A stretch of DNA of 64,000 nucleotides from Hyphomicrobiales bacterium (lineage in GTDB: Bacteria; Pseudomonadota; Alphaproteobacteria; Rhizobiales; Rhizobiaceae): contig UCKU01000013.1 in the NCBI GenBank assembly GCA_900473185.1, forward strand, positions 536,396 to 600,395. Reading direction: 5' to 3'. A program made the position numbers and the translations under genes. This document shows positions 42,910 through 51,567 of this stretch, piece after piece. The notes under the pieces are model-generated. The model did no database searches, was not told the origin of the DNA, and worked only from the letters and a program-made list of their open reading frames with translations. Within the stretch, counting starts at the first letter, position 1; each line of letters starts with the position of its first letter.

Positions 42910-44136
42910 TCAAGCCGGGTCGCGCCAGATAGGGCACGTCATGCAGTGCCCGCCACCGCGACCGCGACCGAGTTCGGAACCGCGGATGGTGATGACCTCG
43001 ATGCCCGCCTTGCGCAGCAGCGTATTCGTATAGGTATTCCGGTCGTAGGCGACGACGACACCGGGTTCGAGTGCAACGACATTGTTGCCGTCATCCCATT
43101 GCTCGCGTTCGGCCTGATAGGAATTGCCGCCTGTTTCAACCGTGCGTAATAGCGGCAGATCGAGCGCTTCGGCGACGACATCGAGCATCGGCTGGCTTTC
43201 GGGATGGATCTCGAATGTGCCGTCGTCGTCTACCGGATACATACTGTAGCATCGGATCTGATCGACGACCTCGGCAAAGAGTGTGACAAGATCGCGATCA
43301 CAAAAGCTGAAAACCGTGTCGAGATGCATGGCCGCGCGGCTCTTCGGCATCAGGCAGGCGATCACTCGCTTTGCGGCCTTGTTTTTGAACAAAGCCTGCG
43401 CCACCTGGCCAACGGCCTGATAGGTAGTTCGTTCGCCCATGCCGATCAGAACAGTGCCATTGCCGATCGGCATGACGTCACCGCCCTCCATCGAGGCATT
43501 GGCAAACTGATTATCGGAATCGCCCCACCAGATCCGGAAGTCGCCGCCGTGGAATATAGGGTGAAACTTGTAGATCGCGCGCTGGATCAGCGTCTCGGCG
43601 CGTCTGGCCGGCCAGAACATCGGGTTGCAGGTCACCCCGCCATAGATCCAGCACGAGGGGTCGCGCTGGAATAGGGTGTTGGGGATCGGCGGGATGACGA
43701 AATCGGTTTCCGGCAGGGCGCTCAGCATCAGCGACTTCGCTTTGACATCGGGCAGGTCGGAGATTGCAATGCCGCCGACCATGAAGGCGGCAAGCTGCTT
43801 GGCCGGCATCTCGTCGAGCCATGGCCGCATCGCCTCGGCGACTTGGGAGCCGAGCACGTTCGGGGTAATGCGTCGATCCAGTATGAAATCGCGCGCCTGC
43901 TTGTTGGAAAGCGTCTGGCCAAGCAGGTCGTGGATCTCGAGAACTTCGACCCCTCTTTCCTGCATCTTCAGGACAAAATCATAGTGATCCTTCTGCGCCT
44001 CATGCACCCACAAGACATCGTCGAAAAGAAGGTCATGACAATTCGCGGGCGTCAGCCGCTGGTGCGCCAGAGACGGTCGACAGACCATGACGGTTCTCAG
44101 CTTTCCGACCTCAGAATGAACACCGAAACCACGCAT
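42910..44136 (-). CDS. arcA: Arginine deiminase
   Basis: This 408-residue enzyme starts MRGFGVHSEVGKLRTVMVCR and contains FQRDPSCWIYGGVTCNPMFW and GGDVMPIGNGTVLIGMGERT. The catalytic cysteine lies in GGGHCMTCPIWRDP (about residue 398). It hydrolyses arginine to citrulline and ammonia. I chose the ATG at 44136 with GGAGG at 6 bp. It heads arcABC; an FNR/FixK-like box lies 106 bp upstream. R. etli is known to have an arcABC operon of the same order. Confidence 0.94.
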   Translation of the reverse strand: MRGFGVHSEVGKLRTVMVCRPSLAHQRLTPANCHDLLFDDVLWVHEAQKDHYDFVLKMQERGVEVLEIHDLLGQTLSNKQARDFILDRRITPNVLGSQVAEAMRPWLDEMPAKQLAAFMVGGIAISDLPDVKAKSLMLSALPETDFVIPPIPNTLFQRDPSCWIYGGVTCNPMFWPARRAETLIQRAIYKFHPIFHGGDFRIWWGDSDNQFANASMEGGDVMPIGNGTVLIGMGERTTYQAVGQVAQALFKNKAAKRVIACLMPKSRAAMHLDTVFSFCDRDLVTLFAEVVDQIRCYSMYPVDDDGTFEIHPESQPMLDVVAEALDLPLLRTVETGGNSYQAEREQWDDGNNVVALEPGVVVAYDRNTYTNTLLRKAGIEVITIRGSELGRGRGGGHCMTCPIWRDPA

Positions 44137-44235
44137 GCGGTCCTCCTTCCAGCCTCCAGGATGGCGGCCGCGCCGCCGGCCGCTGAACACATCCAGCCTG
44201 TTCGGCAAGCTACTTGGGCAGGCACAGCGATGTCA

Positions 44236-44249
44236 TTGATTGCAGACAA
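44236..44249 (-). promoter_or_regulatory. FNR/FixK-type box upstream of arcABC
   Basis: The plus strand reads TTGATTGCAGACAA, nine of ten positions of the FixK pattern TTGAY-N4-RTCAA. It shares the half-site TTGATTGCA with the adiA box and lies at the same distance (106 bp) from the start codon. A weak -10 (TAGCTT, minus strand 44212-44207) sits at the class II position. Confidence 0.65.
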
Positions 44250-44306
44250 GGTGCGGTGCAGCATTTACAATTTCCGGCCAAGCGGGATGAGGAGAACGCG
44301 ATCTAC

Positions 44307-44699
44307 TCAATGAAGGTCAGACGTGTCGCGTCGCTGCATCTGCCATGCGCGCCAATGGGTCGGGTGGAGGTCGAGCATCTCGCCGGTCAGGGCATTTGCC
44401 CATCCGCCAGGCAGACGCTGGCAGGGAAAAACCAAGGCATGGACGCCTTCGTCGTCGATCACGGCAAGTTCTATATCCTCTTCGAACGGAGCTTCGACGA
44501 CCAACCGCCACACCACCGAACCCTCCCCGACGATGCACGAGCGTCGACCGACAACGGGCCCTGTTTCGGCGTGCCAGTCACTCGGCCGGCGTGGTTTTCC
44601 TATTCGCACGGATGCCGCAAAGACCTCCGCCATGACCTGCCTTTCGATGGATTCGCGACAGCGCGGGCTTCTTCGTCGGAACCCTGCATGTCCGCTCAT
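44307..44699 (-). CDS. Hypothetical protein coupled to a small secreted protein
   Basis: A frame of up to 130 residues whose C-terminal 100 look like a folded cytoplasmic protein (GSVVWRLVVEAPFEEDIELA; LTGEMLDLHPTHWRAWQM). The ATG at 44699 overlaps the stop of the upstream gene (ATGA); a second ATG at 44633 has an AGG-type ribosome site and would drop an arginine-rich start. I do not recognise the family. Overlapping plus-strand frames look non-coding. Confidence 0.5.
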   Translation of the reverse strand: MSGHAGFRRRSPRCRESIERQVMAEVFAASVRIGKPRRPSDWHAETGPVVGRRSCIVGEGSVVWRLVVEAPFEEDIELAVIDDEGVHALVFPCQRLPGGWANALTGEMLDLHPTHWRAWQMQRRDTSDLH

Positions 44700-45046
44700 T
44701 CGATGTAGAACGTCAGATTGCCGTTACGGGCGCGCGTCACCCATTCGATCTGATTGGGTGTCAATTTCTTGGCCTTCAGCTGCTGAACGAGCCATGGGTT
44801 GGAACGGATAGCCGTGCGGATTTCCTTGACATGTTCAGCGCTGCCCGGCCTCGGCATCGCGCCGACTTCGACTGCGGTTCGGAAACTGACAATGGAAAAC
44901 CGCTTGTCGTGATAGGTTCTGATGTGCTCCGGCAGGTTTTCGGCCCAGTTCATGCGCCGGAATTCCTTGCGGCTCTGCTGGGCGCCGACAGGGGTCACCA
45001 ACGACGCAGCGGTCGCAATAGCAATAGCAAGGGCAAACTTCCTCAT
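44696..45046 (-). CDS. Small secreted protein of unknown function
   Basis: This 116-residue protein has a signal peptide (MRKFALAIAIATAASLVTPV, cleavage near GAQ-QS). The mature part is basic and about 95 residues (RMNWAENLPEHIRTYHDKRF; SNPWLVQQLKAKKLTPNQIE). There are no cysteines in the mature part. No family recognised. It precedes and overlaps the gene ending at 44307. Confidence 0.65.
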   Translation of the reverse strand: MRKFALAIAIATAASLVTPVGAQQSRKEFRRMNWAENLPEHIRTYHDKRFSIVSFRTAVEVGAMPRPGSAEHVKEIRTAIRSNPWLVQQLKAKKLTPNQIEWVTRARNGNLTFYIE

Positions 45047-45318
45047 CTTCCAGCTCCCTCAAGATGGCTGTAAACCCATCGCGTCCCAGAGTAGCGGAAC
45101 AACGAGCCAGAGGCATTGAGCCGGATCAATGGAGATGAGGTTGGCCCAAAGCGCCAGCTCGCCGGGCTTTCAGCAGGTCCGGCTGTGGAAAAAGACCAAT
45201 AGAGTCTACGCGATACTACACTGATCCCCCATCCAAAGATGGTAAACTCTTGTCATTGTTGAGGAGGGAAAGGCCGTCGAGGCACTGGATCGCCTCTCAA
45301 AGCGCGGAGGAGACCATC

Positions 45319-46539
45319 ATGTCCACCAAGATGGAGGCGCCGCATGTTACCGAATTCAGCTCCCTTGTCTCAAGCCTGACGGGACGAACCTCGTTCATCG
45401 GCTCGCGAATAGCACGCCATAAGTCCGCGCGAGGTTTGTGCAAAGAGAACGGGCCACAGGCGAACTGGATTCGGCAACTCTACGAACACATGCCTGACGC
45501 AGTGTTTTTCATGACCGCCGACAATAGAATTTCAGCCTGTAATAGGGCTGCGGTGACCCTGTTCGGTTATGAAGAAGATGAATTGCTCGGCCGTAAGATT
45601 GACTTCGTCTGGTCTTCAACGCCGGATGTTCAGATCAGGGGCCGCTGGGCAGACCAGGGCGCGGTGCGTGCCGGTCTGGCAATGACCAAAACCGGCGTTC
45701 AGTTTCCAACTGCCCTGACCATCATCCGAGAACAAGGCGAAGGACAAACCTTCGCTGCGGCGATCTTTGAGGACTTCCGGACAGAGCGTGAGACATTGCA
45801 ACAGGTTCAGGAGCTTCAACGTGAGCTGGCGCGTCTCGCAAGAATAGTCGCACTTGGGGAAATGACAGCGACGCTGGCACACGAACTGTCCCAACCGCTG
45901 TCTTCGATCGCCGCTTACTCTGAAGGTTGCAGGCGCCTTATGACGAACGACTGCCATCAGGACGGTGTGGAGCTTCGTCAGGCCTTGTCGGAAATCACAC
46001 AGCACGCCTTGTGGGCGGGAACGATCGTCGAGAACATCCGGGAATTTGCAAAGCGCGGCTCCGGCGAGAGACGACGGGAGGCGATGCATGCGTTGATCCC
46101 AGAAGCGACGACGCTTGGGTTCACTGGATCGACCCGGAAAGGCCTTCACATCGATTTGCAGCTCGAAGCGGAGCGGGACATCGTGGTCGCAGATCGCGTA
46201 CAGATCGTCCAGGTGCTGATAAATCTTCTTCATAATGCCGTAGAGGCGACCGACGGCGTCGAACAGCCGACTATCGCGATCCACACCAGGACTGACGATT
46301 TCTCGCATCTCGTTGTCGACGTATCCGACAATGGATGCGGAATTGCCGCCGAGATCGAAGAGGCGCTGTTTCGTCCCTTCGTGACCAGTAAACCGCGCGG
46401 ACTTGGCATGGGCCTGGCATTGTCCAAACGCATCATCGAAGCGCATGGAGGCCACATCAGTGCGCGCAAGGGAATACAGGGAGGCTCGATCCTCTCATTT
46501 TCGCTTCCGCTGGCGGAGATCGCAATCGATGGCGAATGA
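45319..46539 (+). CDS. FixL-like PAS sensor histidine kinase
   Basis: This 406-residue kinase has a single PAS domain (about residues 50-155), the H-box ALGEMTATLAHELSQPLSSI with H188, and an ATPase domain (NLLHNAVEATDG; VSDNGCGIAAEIEEALFRPF; GLGMGLALSKRII). The H-box and layout match FixL. The FixL PAS heme ligand His is missing: the helix reads TPDVQIRGRWADQGAVRAG with no His. No transmembrane helix is predicted, so it is cytosolic. I chose the ATG at 45319 with GGAGGAG upstream. It overlaps its response regulator gene by 11 bp. The signal is unknown. Confidence 0.87.
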   Translation: MSTKMEAPHVTEFSSLVSSLTGRTSFIGSRIARHKSARGLCKENGPQANWIRQLYEHMPDAVFFMTADNRISACNRAAVTLFGYEEDELLGRKIDFVWSSTPDVQIRGRWADQGAVRAGLAMTKTGVQFPTALTIIREQGEGQTFAAAIFEDFRTERETLQQVQELQRELARLARIVALGEMTATLAHELSQPLSSIAAYSEGCRRLMTNDCHQDGVELRQALSEITQHALWAGTIVENIREFAKRGSGERRREAMHALIPEATTLGFTGSTRKGLHIDLQLEAERDIVVADRVQIVQVLINLLHNAVEATDGVEQPTIAIHTRTDDFSHLVVDVSDNGCGIAAEIEEALFRPFVTSKPRGLGMGLALSKRIIEAHGGHISARKGIQGGSILSFSLPLAEIAIDGE

Positions 46540-47197
46540 CCTTACGATCCATCTCGTCGACGACGAGGAGTCGCTCCGGCGCTCTCTAACGTTTTTGCTG
46601 GTGTCGGCGGGCTTTGCTGTTCGTGCACATAGCTGTGCGAAAGCCTTCCTGGAACTTCTGCCGCTGTCGGGGCGAAGTTGTCTGGTCACTGATCTGTGCA
46701 TGCCGCATATCAACGGCATCGAATTACTCTATCGTCTGCGGCGTCTCAATGTAGACGTGCCGACGATCGTCATTACGGGCCGGGGAGATATTGCCGCGGC
46801 TGTACAGGCAATGAAGGCGGGGGCATTCGATTTCCTGGAAAAACCTCTGAAGGAGGACGTTCTCATTGCGGCCATAAACGGAGCGATGGGACAGAGGCGG
46901 GCCGGCAGCGTTTTACCTGATTCCGGGAACGCCGCCACACGGCTCCGCCAGCTCACGGAGCGCGAATACCAGGTTTTGATCGGCGTACTCGATGGCTTAC
47001 AGAACAAGATGATTGCGTATCAACTTGGCATCAGCTCGCGCACCGTGGAGGTCCACCGCGCCAATGTGATGGCTAAAATGGGCGCGCGCAATCTGGCAGA
47101 GCTCATGCGCATGGCCATTGCCATCGACGCTGCGACCCAATCGCCTGAAACCGTAAAGGCTTTGCCGACCGGCAGCTGGTCAACTTATGTTCGGTAA
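46529..47197 (+). CDS. FixJ-like response regulator
   Basis: This 222-residue two-domain regulator has a receiver with D11/D12, phospho-acceptor D55 (LVTDLCMP), T83 and K105 (LEKPL). A C-terminal LuxR-type HTH follows (LTEREYQVLIGVLDGLQNKM; LGISSRTVEVHRANVMAKMG). Its start lies inside the kinase gene, with GGAGA upstream, so the pair is coupled. Likely targets are the nearby genes, including the FixK-like gene at 50199; this is inference. Confidence 0.9.
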   Translation: MANDLTIHLVDDEESLRRSLTFLLVSAGFAVRAHSCAKAFLELLPLSGRSCLVTDLCMPHINGIELLYRLRRLNVDVPTIVITGRGDIAAAVQAMKAGAFDFLEKPLKEDVLIAAINGAMGQRRAGSVLPDSGNAATRLRQLTEREYQVLIGVLDGLQNKMIAYQLGISSRTVEVHRANVMAKMGARNLAELMRMAIAIDAATQSPETVKALPTGSWSTYVR

Positions 47198-47290
47198 TCC
47201 TAAAGCAAAATCTTGCAACCTCGGGCTTGTGGGGTATGATGCGTTAGAATTGACTTATATAGTTGCGTGATCTTTGTCGTAGGGACGGTC

Positions 47291-49069
47291 ATGAGAAGCG
47301 CAAAGGTCAATGCTTTCAGCAGTCTTGGGCCGACGGCTGACGAAGTTTGCCGACAGGTCGAACGAATCCTTACAAGCGAGGAATTTCACGCGCCGAAGCG
47401 CGGACGAAATTTCCTGGAATTTGTCGTCAACGAGACGCTAGCCGGTCGATCGGACTTCTTGAAAGCATTTACGATAGCAAATGTGGTCTTTGGCCGGGAA
47501 GCTTCATTCGACCCGCAGAATGATCCGGTTGTCCGGATCGAAGCCGGCCGAATACGAAAGGCGCTCGAGCGTTATTATCTCGTCGCAGGCGAGAGGGACG
47601 ACGTCGTCATTACCGTGCCAAAAGGCGGATATGTCCCGCATTTCGAATATGCGCGGGGTGCGCCCACTCCGACTGAGCCCATCGGGACCTCGGACGATTT
47701 GCAGAATGTCGAGGACGAAGATCAAAGTCATTCGCTTGAGGAAACACCTCGGCCGGGATTGCTCACCCTCATTGGTCTCGGGACTGCGCTGGCCGTCGTC
47801 CTCGCTCTTCTGCTCCTATCCCTCGCATTCGCATTGTCTCCGCGTGATGCTCCGACCGCAGCATTGCCGGCGACACGTCCTGAGCCAAAGGTGATCGTCG
47901 AATTTTTTGCCGAGAGCAGCTCTGCTGACGTTGGCTCGGATATTGCGCGTGGCCTGAGGGACGACATTATCGGGCAACTCGCCCAGTTTGATGACATCGT
48001 CGTCGTCGCTGATCCGTTCCGTGATGAGCGCGTCTCAGCGGCCGACTACATACTGCAGGGTAACGTCCAGATCGATGGAAGCAGGCTGCGTGCTGCTGCC
48101 AGGCTGGTGCATCAAGTGGATGGAGCGGTCATCTGGGCCAATAATTTCGACGGGGATCTTCAGGACCAGAACCGGCTTGTGATTCAAGGCAATTTCGCGC
48201 GAAAAATCGCCAATGCGATCGCACAGCCCTATGGCGCCATCTTTCAAACCCACACGGATATGGCAGCGCGAACGGCACAGACAGAAGATCGGGGTGCCTA
48301 TGAATGTACACTCGCCTATTCCAGCTATCGTCAGACCATGACCGCGCAAAGTCACAGCGCGGCGCGCGAATGCCTGCAACAGGCCACCCGGCGTTTTCCC
48401 GACAATGCGGCCTCCTGGGCGCTTCTGTCCATGGTCTATCTCGACGAAATCAGATTCCGCAATACGCTCGGTACAGTATCGTCGACCCAGCCTCTCGCGC
48501 TGGCGAGCGCTGCGGTGGAGCGGGCAGCATCGCTCGCGCCGGACAATCCCCGTGTGCTGCAGGCGCAGATGCTGGTGAGCTTCTTCAGGGGAGATATCGA
48601 CGAAGCCTTAAAGGCAGGCACTGCAGCCTATGCTGCAAACCCTGATGATGTGGAAGTCGCTGGCGAGTACGGCTTCCGATTGGCAATGTCTGGGAAATGG
48701 CAATCAGGCTGCGAGTTGCTGTCGATCGCCCTTAACAAGGGTGTCGGCACCAGAGGTTATTACGAAGTCGGTATGGCTATGTGCGCCTTCATGGAAGGAG
48801 ATATCGAAGAGGCGGAGAAGTGGTCGCGAAGGTCCGATCTCGATAATAATCCCATGCATCGCCTTGTGCTGCTGTCCATTCTCGGTGCTGCGGGAAAGAC
48901 TGATGAAGCCATGCTGGAAAAGGATTGGCTCAATACTCACGCGCCCACTTTGATGACGAATATCCGCCAGGAAGTCTCGCTCCGCCTGCAGCGGCCGGAG
49001 GACCAGGAGCGGTTCCTGAACGGGCTGCGCGCCTCGGGATTGGTTATCAGCCCCCTGTCAGCGAGATGA
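47291..49069 (+). CDS. Membrane-anchored winged-helix/TPR regulator-like protein (paralogue 2)
   Basis: This 592-residue protein has the same architecture as the one at 17914-19716. The N-terminal domain has FLEFVVNETLAGRSDFLKAF and VRIEAGRIRKALERYYLV with VVITVPKGGYVPHF. One transmembrane helix follows (TLIGLGTALAVVLALLLLSL), then a TolB/FlgO-like domain (IARGLRDDIIGQLAQFDDIV) and TPR-like repeats. I prefer the ATG at 47291; a GTG at 47267 is possible. It follows the FixL/FixJ-like pair and ends 4 bp from the convergent third paralogue. Confidence 0.7.
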   Translation: MRSAKVNAFSSLGPTADEVCRQVERILTSEEFHAPKRGRNFLEFVVNETLAGRSDFLKAFTIANVVFGREASFDPQNDPVVRIEAGRIRKALERYYLVAGERDDVVITVPKGGYVPHFEYARGAPTPTEPIGTSDDLQNVEDEDQSHSLEETPRPGLLTLIGLGTALAVVLALLLLSLAFALSPRDAPTAALPATRPEPKVIVEFFAESSSADVGSDIARGLRDDIIGQLAQFDDIVVVADPFRDERVSAADYILQGNVQIDGSRLRAAARLVHQVDGAVIWANNFDGDLQDQNRLVIQGNFARKIANAIAQPYGAIFQTHTDMAARTAQTEDRGAYECTLAYSSYRQTMTAQSHSAARECLQQATRRFPDNAASWALLSMVYLDEIRFRNTLGTVSSTQPLALASAAVERAASLAPDNPRVLQAQMLVSFFRGDIDEALKAGTAAYAANPDDVEVAGEYGFRLAMSGKWQSGCELLSIALNKGVGTRGYYEVGMAMCAFMEGDIEEAEKWSRRSDLDNNPMHRLVLLSILGAAGKTDEAMLEKDWLNTHAPTLMTNIRQEVSLRLQRPEDQERFLNGLRASGLVISPLSAR

Positions 49070-49073
49070 AGTG

Positions 49074-50039
49074 CTACGGATCGGCGCCCGCGCCGCTCAG
49101 CCTGTGGCTGTTCGAAATCGCCACAGCGATTTGTGCGGCAATCTCGTCCTCGACGTCGAGAATGGCCTGGCCGCGCAGGTCTCGATCATATTGATTTGCC
49201 CAGGCGACCGCGCCATCGGAGGCATTTATCAGGCGGACATGCAGATGAAGGATCGTACCCTCGATGAGCGCGCTTCCCTGCAGGCTGAAAGACGAACCGG
49301 TCATTTCCGTCCCGGATCGGCCTGGAGCAAGCACGGTAAGGCTCTCCACCTTCATGAGTTTTTCAATCAGCTGATCGGCCAATCCCTTCACGAAATCAGC
49401 TCCCTGTGCACTGCCGCCGAGAGCGACGAAGGGTTCGACGGTAATCCTGACCTTGCTCTCCGACATTGATGCGGCGGGTGCCGGCGACGTCTTTGGTGGG
49501 GAGAGATAGGCTTCAAGCGGTCGAACAAGAGCGAGTATGGCCATTGCCCCGAACAGCGCGGGGACGCCGATCGGCAACAGGAAATCACGATAGCTCACCG
49601 GCCGCTCCCGCCCAGGGGGGCGCCGCTTGTTCTCGCGGTTCTGCGGGGCGGAAATTTCTGCTGCATACGAACTGTCTTCTACGCTCGAAAAGCGCGGCGC
49701 ATAACCTCCTTTGGGGACGGTAATCCGGATTGGATCACTGCTTCCGCAGACGAGGTAGTATCGTTCGAGCGCGCGACGGATCCGCCCCGCCTCGATGCGG
49801 ACAACTGGATCATTCTGTGCATCGAAGGAGGCATCACGGCCAAAAACCGCTTGTGCAATTGTATAGGCCTTGAGCTGTTCGCTGCGCCCTTCAAGTGTCT
49901 CTTCAACGATATACTGCAGGAAGCGGCGCCCGCGCTCCGGGGCAAGGAATTCCGGACTGGCGAGTATAAGGTCAAGCTGCGCACGCACGCTTGCAGAGTC
50001 TTGAAGTGCGTGTTCCCCCCCTCCCTCTTCCGATACCAT
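49074..50039 (-). CDS. Short winged-helix membrane regulator-like protein (paralogue 3, no TPR part)
   Basis: This 321-residue member of the same family has the N-terminal domain (FLQYIVEETLEGRSEQLKAY; VRIEAGRIRRALERYYLVCG; IRITVPKGGYAPRF), one transmembrane helix (IGVPALFGAMAILALV) and a TolB/FlgO-like outer domain (FVKGLADQLIEKLMKVESLT). It stops right after that domain, so about 230 residues of TPR repeats present in both paralogues are absent. The stop lies 4 bp from the stop of paralogue 2. It may be truncated or a natural short form. I chose the ATG at 50039 with GGGAGG upstream. Confidence 0.68.
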   Translation of the reverse strand: MVSEEGGGEHALQDSASVRAQLDLILASPEFLAPERGRRFLQYIVEETLEGRSEQLKAYTIAQAVFGRDASFDAQNDPVVRIEAGRIRRALERYYLVCGSSDPIRITVPKGGYAPRFSSVEDSSYAAEISAPQNRENKRRPPGRERPVSYRDFLLPIGVPALFGAMAILALVRPLEAYLSPPKTSPAPAASMSESKVRITVEPFVALGGSAQGADFVKGLADQLIEKLMKVESLTVLAPGRSGTEMTGSSFSLQGSALIEGTILHLHVRLINASDGAVAWANQYDRDLRGQAILDVEDEIAAQIAVAISNSHRLSGAGADP

Positions 50040-50198
50040 CCAGACCTCCCGCAATACCTTCGTATCGCTCTCATCAAGGGGAATGGCTTTATACACCTAT
50101 TGGTGGTTCGGGGCTTCCGTAACAATACGTAAGGGATATATCGAATACCGGGGCGGGCAGCGATTGCCTATGCTGCGATGTGGATGGGAGCGACGCAT

Positions 50199-50843
50199 AT
50201 GCTTCAAAACCAAATGATCGCAAAGCACACTAAAGTTCCTGGCCATCGCTATGGCAGCGTTGCCGGAGTGGCGAAGGATCAATCGATCCGGCTCAAGGCC
50301 GACGAGACAATCTATAGCGAAGGTGAACACGCGTTTGCGATCTACCAGGTCGAAGCGGGCGCCGTGCGGATTTACCGCCTCACGGCAAGCGGGCAGCGAT
50401 ATATTCTGTCCTTTTGCGGCAAGGGCGAATGGTTCGGGCTCGAGACGGGCAATGTACGAACCGATTTTGCAGAAGCTGTCTGTGAAACCTGTATAAAGCC
50501 TTTTCGCGCCAATCAGGAGGCAGTCGTCCCCATAGACCTTCTCCACATTGCTCTGACGAACCTCGCGAAGGCACAGCACAAACAGCTCGTCATCACCGAG
50601 CAAAGCGCACTGAAGCGGGTGGCCGCCTTTGTTTGTGAAACGGCTGATCGTCATCCCGGAGATTGCGAATTCGATATGATGATGTCGCGCAGCGATATTG
50701 CCGACTATCTCGGGCTGACGGTCGAGACCGTTGCCCGTTGCTTTACGAAATTACGCGAAAAACGAATTCTTTGTCTCAACGGCAAACTGCAACGCATTGT
50801 CCGACTTCTCGACCGTGATGCGCTCGTCGCACTGACGATATAG
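50199..50843 (+). CDS. FixK-like Crp/Fnr family regulator
   Basis: This protein of about 214 residues has a cyclic-nucleotide-type barrel (LKADETIYSEGEHAFAIYQV; FCGKGEWFGLETG), the dimer helix and an HTH (SRSDIADYLGLTVETVARCF TKLREK). The recognition helix has E-TVAR where FNR/FixK proteins have E-TVSR. There is no N-terminal cysteine cluster, so it is FixK-like rather than an iron-sulfur FNR. I prefer the ATG at 50199, with GGGAG 8 bp upstream; ATGs at 50178 and 50184 are possible. It could act on the TTGAT boxes of the adiA and arcA operons. Confidence 0.83.
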   Translation: MLQNQMIAKHTKVPGHRYGSVAGVAKDQSIRLKADETIYSEGEHAFAIYQVEAGAVRIYRLTASGQRYILSFCGKGEWFGLETGNVRTDFAEAVCETCIKPFRANQEAVVPIDLLHIALTNLAKAQHKQLVITEQSALKRVAAFVCETADRHPGDCEFDMMMSRSDIADYLGLTVETVARCFTKLREKRILCLNGKLQRIVRLLDRDALVALTI

Positions 50844-50888
50844 CTGCAGCGGATTTCGAAGGTCGATCTTGAAAAAGGGGATTGAACA

Positions 50889-51236
50889 ATGACGCATGCA
50901 TCTGGTCGAAGAATGAACGCATCAGCCAAAGTGGTCCTCGCAAGCTTGATAGCACTAACGGGCCTTCCACTCGCGACTGTTGAGGCGCAGACCCCTCCGT
51001 TTGATCAATTTCCAATACTTATCCAGTGCAAGTACAAGGAAACCTATCACGCTTTCTATATATCACGTATTTCAGAGGACGGTGTCGCAACCTATGTGGC
51101 ATCCGAACGCATGGGCGGTACGATCACCCTGGACGGTCAAGCGAAGGCAACCGGCGGCGCAAGTGGCGGCAGCTGCGTCGGCAAGACTTTGGCAGAGCTT
51201 CGTGCATCTCACCAAGCCTATGACTTGAAACCCTAA
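50889..51236 (+). CDS. Small secreted protein of unknown function
   Basis: This 115-residue protein has a signal peptide (KVVLASLIALTGLPLATVEA, then QTPP). The mature part of about 80 residues has two cysteines (ILIQCKYKE and GGSCVGKTLAEL) that could pair. It starts 45 bp after the FixK-like gene and may be co-transcribed with it. No family recognised. The size and two-cysteine pattern recall the secreted protein at 17193-17510, without obvious homology. Confidence 0.6.
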   Translation: MTHASGRRMNASAKVVLASLIALTGLPLATVEAQTPPFDQFPILIQCKYKETYHAFYISRISEDGVATYVASERMGGTITLDGQAKATGGASGGSCVGKTLAELRASHQAYDLKP

Positions 51237-51567
51237 AGCCCGCCTCGAGCTCTCTTCGTCGCCCGAACGCTGCGGATTGAACCGCTGATCGCATAGTCTC
51301 AAAGCCAAAGCCAAAGGGGTGTGTCTCAGCCGCCCCGGTCTGATCTTGCTACCGGTCCACATCGGGGCCGATCGTCATGCCCTGCAGCGGCATTTCCATT
51401 TTGCGCAAAGACCGACATTCCAACTTCGCCGCCACGTCACATACAGTGGCTATTTAGTAATGCGGCAGTTGGGCCAGTTAGAGATGCGACAGTCTCGCCT
51501 CTCGACATTCTGGTCAACGCCAACGTTGGGCGCAAGGATGACGACATTCAGCCTGGTCGAGAACCAT
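51237..51567. other. Intergenic stretch without recognisable gene
   Basis: These 331 bases separate the small secreted protein from the sugar cluster. Short frames occur, but none has a ribosome site or a protein-like composition. I see no transposase motif and no terminator. Confidence 0.4.

Noticed and set aside
50118..50137. FixJ-type or FxkR-type site before the FixK-like gene (repeated TTACG on the minus strand, 10 bp apart)
   Set aside because: The half-sites match known consensus sequences only partly, so I could not support a specific regulator.
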